Source of the DNA: Cyclobacteriaceae bacterium
GTDB lineage: Bacteria > Bacteroidota > Bacteroidia > Cytophagales > Cyclobacteriaceae
Direction of reading: 5' to 3'
DNA: 64,000 nucleotides
Assembly: GCA_030584025.1 (NCBI GenBank)
Contig: CP129487.1
Coordinates: 1,426,001 to 1,490,000, forward strand
The stretch's first letter is position 1. Every line of letters starts with the position of its first letter. The notes under the pieces were generated by a model. The model had not been told where the DNA came from and searched no databases. It saw nothing but the letters and a program-made list of their open reading frames with translations. Below are positions 40,770 to 49,426 of this stretch, piece by piece. Position numbers and translations under genes: made by a program.

Positions 40770-41717
40770 ATGCTGTTGGAATTTGAGAAACCCATTGCCG
40801 AACTCGAAGCCAAGTTAAACGACATGAAGCAGTTGGCCGGTGATAACGATAAATCTGTAAACAATGCCATCAAGGCGTTGGAGAAGAAAATACTCGATCT
40901 GAAAAAGGAAACGTTCGAAAACCTGACCGGTTGGCAGCGTGTTCAACTTTCCCGCCACCCCGACAGGCCCTATACACTCGATTACATCTATGAAATAACC
41001 TCCGATTTTATTGAACTGCATGGCGATCGCAGCGTATCGGATGATAAAGCCATGGTGGGTGGCCTGGGGACTATAGATGGTCAAACCTTTATGCTCATCG
41101 GTCAGCAGAAAGGTCGCAATACAAAACAACGTCAGATTCGTAATTTCGGCATGGCCAATCCTGAAGGCTATCGCAAAGCGTTACGCCTGATGAAGATCGC
41201 AGAGAAATTCAATAAGCCAATCGTTACTTTCATTGATACACCGGGTGCTTTTCCCGGACTGGAAGCAGAAGAGCGCGGACAAGGGGAGGCTATTGCCCGC
41301 AACCTGAAAGAGATGTTTATGCTGAAGGTTCCTGTAATCTGCATTATTATTGGTGAGGGAGCTTCTGGTGGAGCACTTGGTATTGGTATTGGTGATCGTG
41401 TGTTCATGCTGGAGAACACCTGGTACTCCGTAATTTCACCCGAGTCCTGTTCATCTATTCTTTGGCGCAGTTGGGATTACAAAGAGCAGGCTGCTGAAGT
41501 ATTGAAGCTCACCGCTAAAGATATGCTTGAGCATAAAATGATTGATGGGATTATTAGAGAGCCTCTCGGAGGTGCCCATACTGATGTAAAATGGATGGCT
41601 AATGAAATAAAGAAGGTCATTCTGTCTACCGCAAAAGAGCTTAAAGCTGTTTCTGCTGATCAACGCATTGAAGAGCGTATTGCCAAGTTCTCTTCAATGG
41701 GTGTTGTGAAAGAATAA
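40770..41717 (+). CDS. accA: Acetyl-CoA carboxylase carboxyltransferase subunit alpha
   Basis: 315 residues, the normal length. With AccD it forms the carboxyltransferase that moves CO2 from biotin to acetyl-CoA, the first step of fatty acid synthesis, in the cytoplasm. Landmarks: RVQLSRHPDRPYTLDYI near residue 58, IELHGDRSVSDDKAMVGGLG, FNKPIVTFIDTPGAFPGLEAE and IIGEGASGGALGIGIGDRV, the oxyanion-hole and CoA-binding region. It stands alone, downstream of tRNA-Asp, with its own promoter-like -7 element, and the accB/C/D genes are not in this window. Confidence 0.97.
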   Translation: MLLEFEKPIAELEAKLNDMKQLAGDNDKSVNNAIKALEKKILDLKKETFENLTGWQRVQLSRHPDRPYTLDYIYEITSDFIELHGDRSVSDDKAMVGGLGTIDGQTFMLIGQQKGRNTKQRQIRNFGMANPEGYRKALRLMKIAEKFNKPIVTFIDTPGAFPGLEAEERGQGEAIARNLKEMFMLKVPVICIIIGEGASGGALGIGIGDRVFMLENTWYSVISPESCSSILWRSWDYKEQAAEVLKLTAKDMLEHKMIDGIIREPLGGAHTDVKWMANEIKKVILSTAKELKAVSADQRIEERIAKFSSMGVVKE

Positions 41718-41886
41718 AGTATTAGCTCAAACGCCTACTACTTGTAGCCATTGGATTCAATTCATGACCCGTATTCATTATTTGGTCTGATATTGTGTTA
41801 TTACCTATGATCTTATTGTATCTTTAAAAAACTATACCTATCGATTGGTGTATGTGTACTTATTGTTTAACCTTAATTTGAATCAA

Positions 41887-42231
41887 GTGAAAAATGCATC
41901 CGTTAATTTCTTTTCAAAAATTTTATCTGTATTCGTACTAGCCGGCCTCTTTATGTTTGTTTCATGTGGAGATGATGATAGCGTGGATTGTAATCGGGTA
42001 GTTATTGAAATCGGACCGATATTTGAAGCGATGACAGAGGCAATATCCGCTGAAGATTGTGCAGGTATTGAAAGTTCGTATGCGGATTTCATCGAACTTA
42101 TCCGGAGGGGACAATCGTGTAGTATCATTCAACAAACTATGGACGATGCTGGTTATGACAACATTGAGGAGTATATAGATGCAATGGAAATTGAACGAGA
42201 TGAATACCTGGCGGATCTGGCTTGTGATTAA
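41887..42231 (+). CDS. Small acidic lipoprotein of unknown function
   Basis: 114 residues from the GTG at 41887, which opens a lipoprotein leader (VKNASVNFFSKILSVFVLAG then LFMFVSC with Cys 31 as the acylation site); ATG 41845 would add 14 residues (MVYVYLLFNLNLNQ). The mature part is acidic, with DDDSVDCNRVVIEIGP, SAEDCAGIESSYADFI and EEYIDAMEIERDEYL, and two further Cys pairs that may form disulfides. No domain recognised. A terminator follows 28 bases after its stop. Confidence 0.6.
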   Translation: MKNASVNFFSKILSVFVLAGLFMFVSCGDDDSVDCNRVVIEIGPIFEAMTEAISAEDCAGIESSYADFIELIRRGQSCSIIQQTMDDAGYDNIEEYIDAMEIERDEYLADLACD

Positions 42232-42259
42232 GGCTTAAGAATCAGACGAACATTTAAGT

Positions 42260-42291
42260 AAGAGCTTGTCTTTATATGAAGGCAAGCTCTT
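42260..42291 (+). terminator. Terminator after the small acidic lipoprotein
   Basis: AAGAGCTTG (42260-42268) pairs with CAAGCTCTT (42283-42291), followed by a T-rich TTTGTTTTA tail. Confidence 0.85.
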
Positions 42292-42329
42292 TTGTTTTAC
42301 TACGGTATTTATTCCCTTCAGATTCTTTT

Positions 42330-42337
42330 TACCTTTG
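42330..42337 (+). promoter_or_regulatory. Candidate -7 element of the MBL-patatin-urocanase operon
   Basis: TACCTTTG matches TAnnTTTG exactly, 29 bases before the MBL gene. The -33 side is not a clear TTTG. Confidence 0.5.
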
Positions 42338-42365
42338 GGAGACTACTTTCTAACTTGAATGTACA

Positions 42366-43202
42366 ATGAAACTTCACGTAATCGATACCGGATTTTTTAA
42401 GTTGGATGGTGGCGCCATGTTTGGTGTAGTACCGAAATCACTATGGCAACGAACCAATCCGGCTGATGAGAATAATCTTTGCACCTGGGCGATGCGGTGC
42501 CTGTTAATTGAAGATGGTGATCGGTTAATTTTAATTGATAACGGAATCGGCAATAAGCAGGATGAGAAGTTTTTTGGCCATTATTACCTACATGGTGACG
42601 ACAATCTGATTAAATCAATTAACCGCGCAGGATTTTCTGAAAATGATATAACCGACATGTTCCTGACACACCTGCATTTCGATCATTGTGGAGGTGGTGT
42701 AAAAAAAGTAGGGAAGAAACTTGAATTGACTTTTAAAAATGCGCGGTACTGGTCGAACGAAGATCATTGGAAATGGGCTACCCAACCCAACGCCCGCGAG
42801 AAGGCAAGCTTTCTGAAAGAGAACATCTTACCCATGAAAGAAAGCGGGCAGCTTGAGTTTATTGATCAACACGGTGAATCACCATTTAATCAGTTCAATA
42901 TTTTCTTTGCTTCCGGTCATACCGATAAAATGATGATTCCCATGATCCGCTACAAAGGAAAGACGGTGTGTTATATGGCTGACTTGCTTCCATCGGTCGG
43001 TCACCTTCCATTGCCCTATGTAATGGGGTACGACACCAGGCCACTGATTACATTGGAAGAGAAAGAGCGGTTTCTGAAAGAAGCAGCTGATTATGGATAT
43101 GTATTATTTTTTGAGCATGATCCCATACACGAATGTTGTACCGTGAAGCATACGGAAAAAGGTGTACGACTGGATCAAACTTTTAAACTTGCTGAATTAT
43201 GA
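42366..43202 (+). CDS. MBL-fold metallo-hydrolase
   Basis: 278 residues with the metallo-beta-lactamase signature THLHFDHCGGG near residues 100-110 (HxHxDH), FASGHTDKMMIPMI as the later His ligand and YMADLLPSVGHLP with a metal Asp. The fold usually binds two zinc or iron ions and cleaves esters, thioesters or phosphodiesters. Its function is not identifiable beyond the fold. Its stop overlaps the ATG of the patatin gene by 4 bases (ATGA), so this is the first gene of a coupled trio with patatin and urocanase. Confidence 0.9.
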   Translation: MKLHVIDTGFFKLDGGAMFGVVPKSLWQRTNPADENNLCTWAMRCLLIEDGDRLILIDNGIGNKQDEKFFGHYYLHGDDNLIKSINRAGFSENDITDMFLTHLHFDHCGGGVKKVGKKLELTFKNARYWSNEDHWKWATQPNAREKASFLKENILPMKESGQLEFIDQHGESPFNQFNIFFASGHTDKMMIPMIRYKGKTVCYMADLLPSVGHLPLPYVMGYDTRPLITLEEKERFLKEAADYGYVLFFEHDPIHECCTVKHTEKGVRLDQTFKLAEL

Positions 43203-43975
43203 AGATTGGTTTAGTGCTTTCGGGTGGAGGGGCGCGCGGTTTTGCTCATTTGGGCGTAATCAAGGCGTTGGAAGAATTTGGTTTGAGGTTCTACCATGTA
43301 GCAGGTACTAGCGCGGGTTCAATTGCCGGAGCATTTTATTGTTACGGGTATACCCCGGATGAGATTCTTGATCGAATTTCGCAAATGGGGTTCTTGAAAT
43401 CTGTGCGACCGGCATGGGCTTGGACAGGTTTGCTAAGCATGGATGGTTTTAAAGAAATGATGTGCAGGTGCATGCCTGAAAATAATTTTAGTGCGTTGAA
43501 AATTCCGTTAACCGTTGCTGCAACGGAGATCAGGTTGGGTAAAGTTGTCTATTTTGAGGAGGGTGAATTGATACCTGCTGTGTTGGCATCATCGACCATA
43601 CCTGCCCTGTTCAACCCGGTAAAGCAAAATGGAAATGTATATGTAGATGGTGGTATTATGGATAACCTGCCGGTAAGGCCATTGGTAGGGAAGTGTGATT
43701 TTATTATTGGAAGTCATTGCAACCCGGTAGCACAACGATTCGATATAAACAGCGTAAAGGATGTTACGGAAAGAAGTTTATTGATTGCCATCAATGTGAA
43801 TACAACAAAAAGCAAAACGTATTGCAACCAGGTAATCGAACCTCCCGATCTGGGCAAGTTCAGTACATTTGATCTCGCAAAAGGTAAGGAGATATTTGAT
43901 ATTGGCTACAAGTACACCAAATCCAATTACAAAGCCATCGATTTCACCCTAAACGAACACACGAAACTTTCATGA
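43199..43975 (+). CDS. Patatin-like phospholipase
   Basis: 258 residues. The patatin glycine-rich loop SGGGARGFAHLGVIKALEE at residues 8-26 is followed by the nucleophile elbow GTSAGSIAGAF (GxSxG, near 40-50) and the Asp of the catalytic dyad in DGGIMDNLPVRPL near residues 150-162. It should hydrolyse acyl esters of lipids with a Ser-Asp dyad. It overlaps both neighbours by ATGA and sits between an MBL hydrolase and urocanase, an unusual combination for histidine catabolism. Confidence 0.93.
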   Translation: MKIGLVLSGGGARGFAHLGVIKALEEFGLRFYHVAGTSAGSIAGAFYCYGYTPDEILDRISQMGFLKSVRPAWAWTGLLSMDGFKEMMCRCMPENNFSALKIPLTVAATEIRLGKVVYFEEGELIPAVLASSTIPALFNPVKQNGNVYVDGGIMDNLPVRPLVGKCDFIIGSHCNPVAQRFDINSVKDVTERSLLIAINVNTTKSKTYCNQVIEPPDLGKFSTFDLAKGKEIFDIGYKYTKSNYKAIDFTLNEHTKLS

Positions 43976-45969
43976 GCGCATTTACAGACGCCATCCTTCA
44001 GGGCATACCGGATGAACTTCCTCCAGCAAAGCCTTATGATCCTACCATAAACCATGCACCTAAGCGTAAAGACATACTTACACCGGACGAAAAAAAGCTT
44101 GCTGTAAGAAATGCCTTGCGGTATTTTCATCCAAAGCATCATGAAGTATTAGCCAAAGAGTTCTTTAACGAATTGCAAACATACGGACGGATTTATATGT
44201 ATCGGTTCCGTCCTGATTATGAGATGTTTGCCCGGCCGTTGCATGAATATCCATGCAAATCGAAGCAGGCAGGTGCCATTATGCTGATGATTCAGAATAA
44301 CCTGGATCCGGCCGTAGCCCAACACCCACATGAACTGATTACGTATGGCGGAAATGGAGCCGTATTCCAAAACTGGGCGCAATATTTACTAACCATGCAG
44401 TACCTCGCTACCATGACGGATGAACAAACGCTGCACATGTACTCTGGCCACCCGATGGGTTTGTTTCCGTCATCACCCGATGCACCGCGTGTGGTGGTAA
44501 CAAACGGTATGATGATTCCGAATTATTCCAAACAAGATGATTGGGAGCGGTACAATGCATTAGGTGTTACGCAATACGGCCAGATGACAGCCGGATCATA
44601 TATGTATATCGGTCCGCAAGGCATTGTTCACGGCACAACGATTACCGTGCTTAATGCCGGACGCAAAATTTCAAAAGCAGGCGAGGGGCTTGCAGGAAAG
44701 CTATTTCTGACATCTGGGTTAGGGGGCATGAGCGGTGCGCAACCCAAGGCCGGCAATATTGCCGGATGCATTACGGTGGTAGCGGAGGTTAATGATAAAG
44801 CAACCGAAAAGCGTCATGTACAAGGTTGGGTGGATGAAATTTGTGATGATCTTGATCAACTTGTTGATCGCGTAAGAAAGGCAAAGCAGGAGAAAGAAGT
44901 TGTTTCGTTGGCTTACCGGGGAAATATTGTGGATGTGTGGGAGCGCTTTGATACAGAAAATATTTTTGTTGATCTGGGTTCTGATCAAACCTCGTTGCAT
45001 AATCCTTGGGCGGGTGGGTATTATCCCGCGGGGTTAAGCTTTGAAGAATCAAACCGATTGATGGCCAGTGACCCGGAAGTATTTAAAAAGCACGTTCAGG
45101 AATCATTACGCAGGCAGGCCACGGCCATTAATAAACATGCAGCAAAGGGCACTTACTTTTTTGATTATGGCAATGCCTTTTTGCTGGAGGCTTCGCGTGC
45201 CGGGGCCGAAGTAATGGCTGCTGATGGTATTGATTTCAGGTATCCATCCTATGTGCAGGACATTATGGGACCCATGTGTTTCGATTATGGATTCGGTCCG
45301 TTTCGCTGGGTGTGCACTTCCGGTAAAGAAGAAGATCTCGATTATACGGATAACCTGGCACTGAAGGTGATGGAGGAGTTGTTAACACAGGCTCCTGAAG
45401 AAATACATGGACAATTAATTGATAATATAAACTGGATTAAACACGCAAAGACCAACCGTTTGGTGGTGGGTTCGCAGGCAAGAATATTATATGCAGATGC
45501 AGCCGGCAGGATAAAAATTGCAGCGGCATTTAATCAGGCGATCAGGGAAGGAAAAATCGGAACAGTTGTACTGGGTCGTGATCATCATGACGTATCTGGT
45601 ACGGATAGTCCCTTCCGCGAGACTTCGAATATTTACGATGGATCAAAATTTACAGCCGATATGGCCATTCATAATGTGATTGGTGACTCCTTTAGAGGCG
45701 CTACCTGGGTCTCCATTCACAATGGCGGGGGAGTAGGTTGGGGTGAAGTAATCAACGGTGGTTTTGGGCTATTGTTGGATGGCACAGCCGCAGCTGATCG
45801 AAAGTTGAGGAGCATGCTTTATTTTGATGTGAACAACGGAATTGCCCGTAGGGCCTGGGCAGGGAATGAACATGCATTAACAACCATTGGTATTGAAAAT
45901 CAGTCAATTAGTGGAATTAAGACTACCGTTCCATATCCGGTATCCCTAACTTTATTAAACCAGTTCTGA
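43972..45969 (+). CDS. hutU: Urocanate hydratase (urocanase)
   Basis: 665 residues, about 110 longer than classical 550-residue urocanases; the longer form occurs in Bacteroidota and has a distinct N-terminal region. The NAD-binding core is TSGLGGMSGAQPKAGNI near residue 245, and the MCFDYGFGPFRWVCTSGK stretch near 440-460 contains the catalytic Cys region. The C-terminal HNGGGVGWGEVINGGFGLLL segment closes the fold. It converts urocanate to imidazolonepropionate using bound NAD+, in histidine degradation. No other hut gene is in this window. The start overlaps patatin by 4 bases. Confidence 0.93.
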   Translation: MSAFTDAILQGIPDELPPAKPYDPTINHAPKRKDILTPDEKKLAVRNALRYFHPKHHEVLAKEFFNELQTYGRIYMYRFRPDYEMFARPLHEYPCKSKQAGAIMLMIQNNLDPAVAQHPHELITYGGNGAVFQNWAQYLLTMQYLATMTDEQTLHMYSGHPMGLFPSSPDAPRVVVTNGMMIPNYSKQDDWERYNALGVTQYGQMTAGSYMYIGPQGIVHGTTITVLNAGRKISKAGEGLAGKLFLTSGLGGMSGAQPKAGNIAGCITVVAEVNDKATEKRHVQGWVDEICDDLDQLVDRVRKAKQEKEVVSLAYRGNIVDVWERFDTENIFVDLGSDQTSLHNPWAGGYYPAGLSFEESNRLMASDPEVFKKHVQESLRRQATAINKHAAKGTYFFDYGNAFLLEASRAGAEVMAADGIDFRYPSYVQDIMGPMCFDYGFGPFRWVCTSGKEEDLDYTDNLALKVMEELLTQAPEEIHGQLIDNINWIKHAKTNRLVVGSQARILYADAAGRIKIAAAFNQAIREGKIGTVVLGRDHHDVSGTDSPFRETSNIYDGSKFTADMAIHNVIGDSFRGATWVSIHNGGGVGWGEVINGGFGLLLDGTAAADRKLRSMLYFDVNNGIARRAWAGNEHALTTIGIENQSISGIKTTVPYPVSLTLLNQF

Positions 45970-45980
45970 TGATTTACGTA

Positions 45981-46008
45981 TTGGTACAGTAATTGTCTTA
46001 TATCTTTG
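45981..46008 (+). promoter_or_regulatory. Promoter of the first outer-membrane barrel gene
   Basis: TTG (45981-45983), 17 bases, TATCTTTG (46001-46008), 16 bases before the ATG. The -7 box is an exact Bacteroidota match; the -33 box lacks one T. Confidence 0.65.
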
Positions 46009-46024
46009 CATAAACCAAATAACT

Positions 46025-46606
46025 ATGAAAAAAATCAATCTCTTATTTTTTGCTATCCTTATTACTGCGGGTGCGGCCATGGCGCAGGCGCAGTTTGCAG
46101 TTGGGATAAAGGGCGGATTAAATTTTGCAAAGTTTGATGCTACTGAATTCGGTGAAAGTGTGAAAGGTAAAACTGGTTTTCATGGTGGTGCATTTGCACT
46201 AGTCAAGTTTTCTAAGATTGGTATTCAACCAGAATTAATCTTTTCGCAACAAGGATCGAAAGCCACATTTGACTCAGGAAAAGGGGAAGGTAATTTTGAT
46301 TACATCAACATTCCGGTCATGCTAAAACTCTATACCATAGCTGGTATCAACCTGCAGGTAGGGCCACAGTTTGGCTTTTTAAGCAGGGCTGAAATTGATG
46401 GTGATAATGTTAAAAGCAGTTTCAAGGGTTCTGACTTGAGTTTGGGTATTGGCGCTGGTTGGGATCTTCCTTTTGGACTAACCATCGATGCTCGCTATAA
46501 CCTGGGGTTATCTAAAATTGATGACAACGATCCTGCCTATGAAGCCGTTAAAAATCAGGTAATTCAGGTTTCCTTGGGATATAAGATCATCAAGATCGGT
46601 AAATAA
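46025..46606 (+). CDS. Outer-membrane beta-barrel protein, PorT/OMP_b-brl type (copy 1)
   Basis: 193 residues. Signal peptide MKKINLLFFAILITAGAAMAQAQ, then a barrel beginning FAVGIKGGLNFAKFDATEF. Alternating hydrophobic strands recur: KTGFHGGAFALVKFSKIGIQP, YINIPVMLKLYTIAGINLQV and LGIGAGWDLPFGLTIDARYN, and the last strand ends in VSLGYKIIKIG. The NIPVMLKL and GPQFG motifs are typical of porin-like small barrels. It should be an outer-membrane protein of about eight strands. It is a close paralogue of the gene at 47375. Function is unknown. Confidence 0.88.
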   Translation: MKKINLLFFAILITAGAAMAQAQFAVGIKGGLNFAKFDATEFGESVKGKTGFHGGAFALVKFSKIGIQPELIFSQQGSKATFDSGKGEGNFDYINIPVMLKLYTIAGINLQVGPQFGFLSRAEIDGDNVKSSFKGSDLSLGIGAGWDLPFGLTIDARYNLGLSKIDDNDPAYEAVKNQVIQVSLGYKIIKIGK

Positions 46607-46630
46607 CCTTACTTAAATATTACATAACTA

Positions 46631-46660
46631 TTTGACAATTAGACTTTTTATTTATTTTTG
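46631..46660 (+). promoter_or_regulatory. Promoter of the second barrel gene
   Basis: TTTG (46631-46634), 18 bases, TATTTTTG (46653-46660), 29 bases before the ATG. An exact match to TTTG-N17-19-TAnnTTTG. Confidence 0.75.
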
Positions 46661-46689
46661 TTAAACTTAAAATTCAAACCCAAATTACT

Positions 46690-47178
46690 ATGAAAAAAAC
46701 ACTATTGACACTTTTTGCAGCAATTACAGTATTTGCTGCGTCTGCTCAGATTGAGCAAGGAACAATAATTATTAATGGAGCCTCAAGCTTCGACTTTACT
46801 TCCTACAATGAAGATGCTGGTGATTTTAGTGAATTTAATGTGGGTGTAAAAGGTGGTTATTTCTTTGCTGAAAACCTGGCAGTTGGTCTGAACCTATCCC
46901 TCTACAAATTTAGTGAGGCCGATGATGCATGGGTTGGTATTGGACCTTTTGCCCGGTATTACTTTGATGGTAAAATTTTTGCTGGAGCGGGATTCCTTTT
47001 TGAAAAGGCTGGAGAAGCTTCTGCAAGTCAAATTCCATTAGAGGTTGGTTATGCAATATTTTTGAATGATGCTGTAGCTATTGAACCTAACTTGAACTAT
47101 ACATTATTTGGGGGTGACCGTGAAGGTGGCGCATTTGGTCTAAATGTTGGTATCTCTGTTTATTTAGGTAGAAATTAA
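46690..47178 (+). CDS. Small outer-membrane beta-barrel protein
   Basis: 162 residues. Leader MKKTLLTLFAAITVFAASAQ, then barrel-like strands IIINGASSFDFTSYNEDAG, NVGVKGGYFFAENLAVGLNL, VGIGPFARYYFDGKIFAGAG and AIEPNLNYTLFGG, and a C-terminal strand FGLNVGISVYLGRN. It resembles OmpW/OmpA-type small barrels but differs in length and spacing from the two PorT-like copies beside it. It has its own promoter and a terminator 20 bases after its stop. Confidence 0.8.
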   Translation: MKKTLLTLFAAITVFAASAQIEQGTIIINGASSFDFTSYNEDAGDFSEFNVGVKGGYFFAENLAVGLNLSLYKFSEADDAWVGIGPFARYYFDGKIFAGAGFLFEKAGEASASQIPLEVGYAIFLNDAVAIEPNLNYTLFGGDREGGAFGLNVGISVYLGRN

Positions 47179-47196
47179 TTTTAGTAATAAGAGAGA

Positions 47197-47227
47197 AAAG
47201 AGGCTATCTCGAAAAGATAGCCTCTTT
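47197..47227 (+). terminator. Terminator after the second barrel gene
   Basis: AAAGAGGCTATCT (47197-47209) pairs with AGATAGCCTCTTT (47215-47227), with T-rich tail on the plus strand. 18 bases after the stop. Confidence 0.9.
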
Positions 47228-47374
47228 CTTTTTGTATCTAATCCATTTTTGATATTCCTCCTAGTTGAAAAGCAATTCATCTTACCATAAAGCCGATTAT
47301 CGGACATTTGAAATCTATGAAGGTTACTAATTACTTTATCTAGTAATTTAGCATTGTAACCAACTTTTTTAAAC

Positions 47375-47983
47375 ATGAAGAGTAAATCAATCATTTCCTG
47401 CTTTGCATTTCTTTTATTCGCAGTATTCGCGAGTAGTCATGTTTTGGCCCAGGCAGCCTTTGGTTTAAAAGGTGGATTGAACCTGGCAAACCTTAAAGTG
47501 GATGATCCGGAAGCCAGTTATGATTCCCGTACAGGCTATCATGCCGGTGTTTTTGTGAGAGGAAAATTTTCGAAGGTGGCCATTCAGCCTGAAGTGCTAC
47601 TTTTCACACAAAGCACTGACGCAAAAGAGACACTTTTAGGTGATTACAAAACTAATTTTACCTATCTCAGTATTCCTATTATGCTGAAATTTTATGTGGT
47701 CAGTGGATTGAACATTCAAGCTGGTCCTCAATTCGGATTTTTATTGGATGGCGAGATGAAGGGAACAGACCTAATTGGTCAGGATTTCAGCTATGATGTT
47801 AAGGAGTATTATAAGAATAGTGATATTTCTGTTTCTCTTGGAGGCGGTTGGGATTTTCCGTTTGGACTCAATGTTGATGTTCGTTATAACATTGGTGTTC
47901 AGGACATCAACGATCAGGCTGATGGTGAAGAAGCAAAAAGCCGCGTATTTCAAGTATCGTTAGGCTGGAACTTTCTTAAGTAA
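47375..47983 (+). CDS. Outer-membrane beta-barrel protein, PorT/OMP_b-brl type (copy 2)
   Basis: 202 residues. A signal peptide (MKSKSIISCFAFLLFAVF then ASSHVLAQA) leads into FGLKGGLNLANLKVDDPEAS. It shares motifs with the copy at 46025: RTGYHAGVFVRGKFSKVAIQPE, YLSIPIMLKFYVVSGLNIQAG, and VSLGGGWDFPFGLNVDVRYNI. The two differ by a longer loop before the fifth strand (IGQDFSYDVKEYYKNSD). It ends in VSLGWNFLK with a terminal aromatic-Leu strand, a usual BAM signal. Expected in the outer membrane. Upstream, TTTG at 47307 and TACTTTAT at 47332 are a weak promoter match. Confidence 0.88.
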   Translation: MKSKSIISCFAFLLFAVFASSHVLAQAAFGLKGGLNLANLKVDDPEASYDSRTGYHAGVFVRGKFSKVAIQPEVLLFTQSTDAKETLLGDYKTNFTYLSIPIMLKFYVVSGLNIQAGPQFGFLLDGEMKGTDLIGQDFSYDVKEYYKNSDISVSLGGGWDFPFGLNVDVRYNIGVQDINDQADGEEAKSRVFQVSLGWNFLK

Positions 47984-48016
47984 TAAGACTATTTTCTTAG
48001 CTTGTTTCAATAATAA

Positions 48017-48080
48017 AACCACATAGGCACATAGGTAACATAGAATTGTGAAAGCTATGTGCCTATATTTCTATGTGGTT
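48017..48080. repeat. Inverted repeat built of ACATAG words between convergent genes
   Basis: AACCACATAG (48017-48026) pairs with CTATGTGGTT (48071-48080), and GGCACATAG (48026-48034) with CTATGTGCC (48055-48063); the left arm is a run of ACATAG words. It lies between the convergent barrel and tyrS genes and could end transcription on both strands. It is a common repeat style in Bacteroidota. Confidence 0.65.
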
Positions 48081-48095
48081 AAACATCGTGAATGG

Positions 48096-49379
48096 CTACT
48101 CCACAGTAATCAAGTAATAGTTTTTCTTCCCTTTTTGTGCCAACAGGTATTTGTTGTGCAGCAAGGCTTGTTCGGCTTTCGCGGTCGCATCAGACACTTT
48201 AACCTTATTCAGACTTACACCTCCACCCTGTATCATTTTGCGTGCTTCACCTTTTGAGGGGAAGATTAAGTTGCCGGTTATTTCAGAAAGTAAATCGACC
48301 ACACCCGGTTGCTGTTCCCAAACCTGTCTGCTGATGGTAGCTTTTGGTACGCCATCCATAATAGCCAGCAATGTTTCTTCATCCAGACTTTCCAGGTCTT
48401 CTGTGGTTGAGTTGCCAAACAAAATACCCGATGCTTTAACCGCTTGATCGTAATCAGCCTGGGAATGAACACGAATGGTAATATCCTTCGCTAAGGCTTG
48501 CTGTAACTCGCGTTTGTGTGGTGCTTCCTGGTGCATACGAATCAAGGCCTCAATTTCTTCCTGTTCTTTCAGTGTGAAAATTTTGATGTAATTCACCGCA
48601 TCTTCATCGGAAGTATTAAGCCAGAACTGATAGAACGCATACGGAGATGTTTTCTTGGGGTCTAGCCAAACGTTTCCACCTTCCGTTTTTCCGAATTTTG
48701 TTCCATCGGCTTTTTTAATCAGGGGTGTAGTAAGGGCAAAGGCATCACCATTTGATTTTCGTCTGATGAGTTCTGTTCCGGTAACAATATTTCCCCACTG
48801 GTCTGAGCCTCCCATTTGCAGCTTGCAGTTTTTATGTGTGTAGAGGTAGTAGAAATCATAACCCTGTACCAACTGGTAACTGAACTCAGTAAACGACAAA
48901 CCAGTTTCGAGTCGATTCTTAACAGAATCTTTGGCCATCATGTAATTGATGGTGATGTGCTTACCCACATCGCGTATAAAATCCAGAAAACGAAAATCCT
49001 TAAACCAATCGTAATTGTTCACCATCTCGGCACCAGATACGCCTGCCCCAAAGTCAAGAAACTTTTCCAACTGATTTTTCACGCAGGTTACATTATGCTG
49101 CAGCACTTCTTCTGACAACAGGTTGCGCTCAGCAGATTTTCCGGAAGGATCGCCTACCATGCCAGTAGCGCCACCCACCAGTGCAAAGGGCTTGTGTCCG
49201 CATTGCTGGAAATGTACCAAGGTCATGATTTGGGCGAGGTGACCAATGTGCAAGGAATCTGCCGTAGGGTCAAAGCCAATGTATCCGCCTGTTGGTTCTT
49301 TTTGTAGCTGCTCCTCAGTACCTGGCATGATGTCGTGTAACATGCCCCGCCAACGCAACTCTTCAACAAAATTTTTCAT
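48096..49379 (-). CDS. tyrS: Tyrosyl-tRNA synthetase
   Basis: 427 residues, the expected length. Class I marks: YIGFDPTADSLHIGHLAQIMTL (HIGH) near residues 33-54 and the KFGKTEGGNVWLD (KFGKT-type KMSKS) block near residue 230. The S4-like domain at the C-terminus begins after SLDEETLLAIM and ends with GGVSLNKVKVSDATAKAEQ. It charges tRNA-Tyr with tyrosine in the cytoplasm. AAGGAG lies 4 bases ahead of the ATG. It lies downstream of the SulP-CA cluster on the same strand, but a TATATTTG element in the 47-base gap suggests an independent promoter. Confidence 0.97.
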   Translation of the reverse strand: MKNFVEELRWRGMLHDIMPGTEEQLQKEPTGGYIGFDPTADSLHIGHLAQIMTLVHFQQCGHKPFALVGGATGMVGDPSGKSAERNLLSEEVLQHNVTCVKNQLEKFLDFGAGVSGAEMVNNYDWFKDFRFLDFIRDVGKHITINYMMAKDSVKNRLETGLSFTEFSYQLVQGYDFYYLYTHKNCKLQMGGSDQWGNIVTGTELIRRKSNGDAFALTTPLIKKADGTKFGKTEGGNVWLDPKKTSPYAFYQFWLNTSDEDAVNYIKIFTLKEQEEIEALIRMHQEAPHKRELQQALAKDITIRVHSQADYDQAVKASGILFGNSTTEDLESLDEETLLAIMDGVPKATISRQVWEQQPGVVDLLSEITGNLIFPSKGEARKMIQGGGVSLNKVKVSDATAKAEQALLHNKYLLAQKGKKNYYLITVE

Positions 49380-49395
49380 TCTCCTTATTTTGCTG

Positions 49396-49403
49396 CAAAT
49401 ATA
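49396..49403 (-). promoter_or_regulatory. Candidate -7 promoter element of tyrS
   Basis: TATATTTG on the minus strand, exact match to TAnnTTTG, 17 bases before the ATG. TTTG is found only 11 bases further upstream, so the -33 region is not standard. AAGGAG lies in between and serves as ribosome site. Confidence 0.4.
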
Positions 49404-49426
49404 ATAGCCTGAATCAAAGAAGAAGC

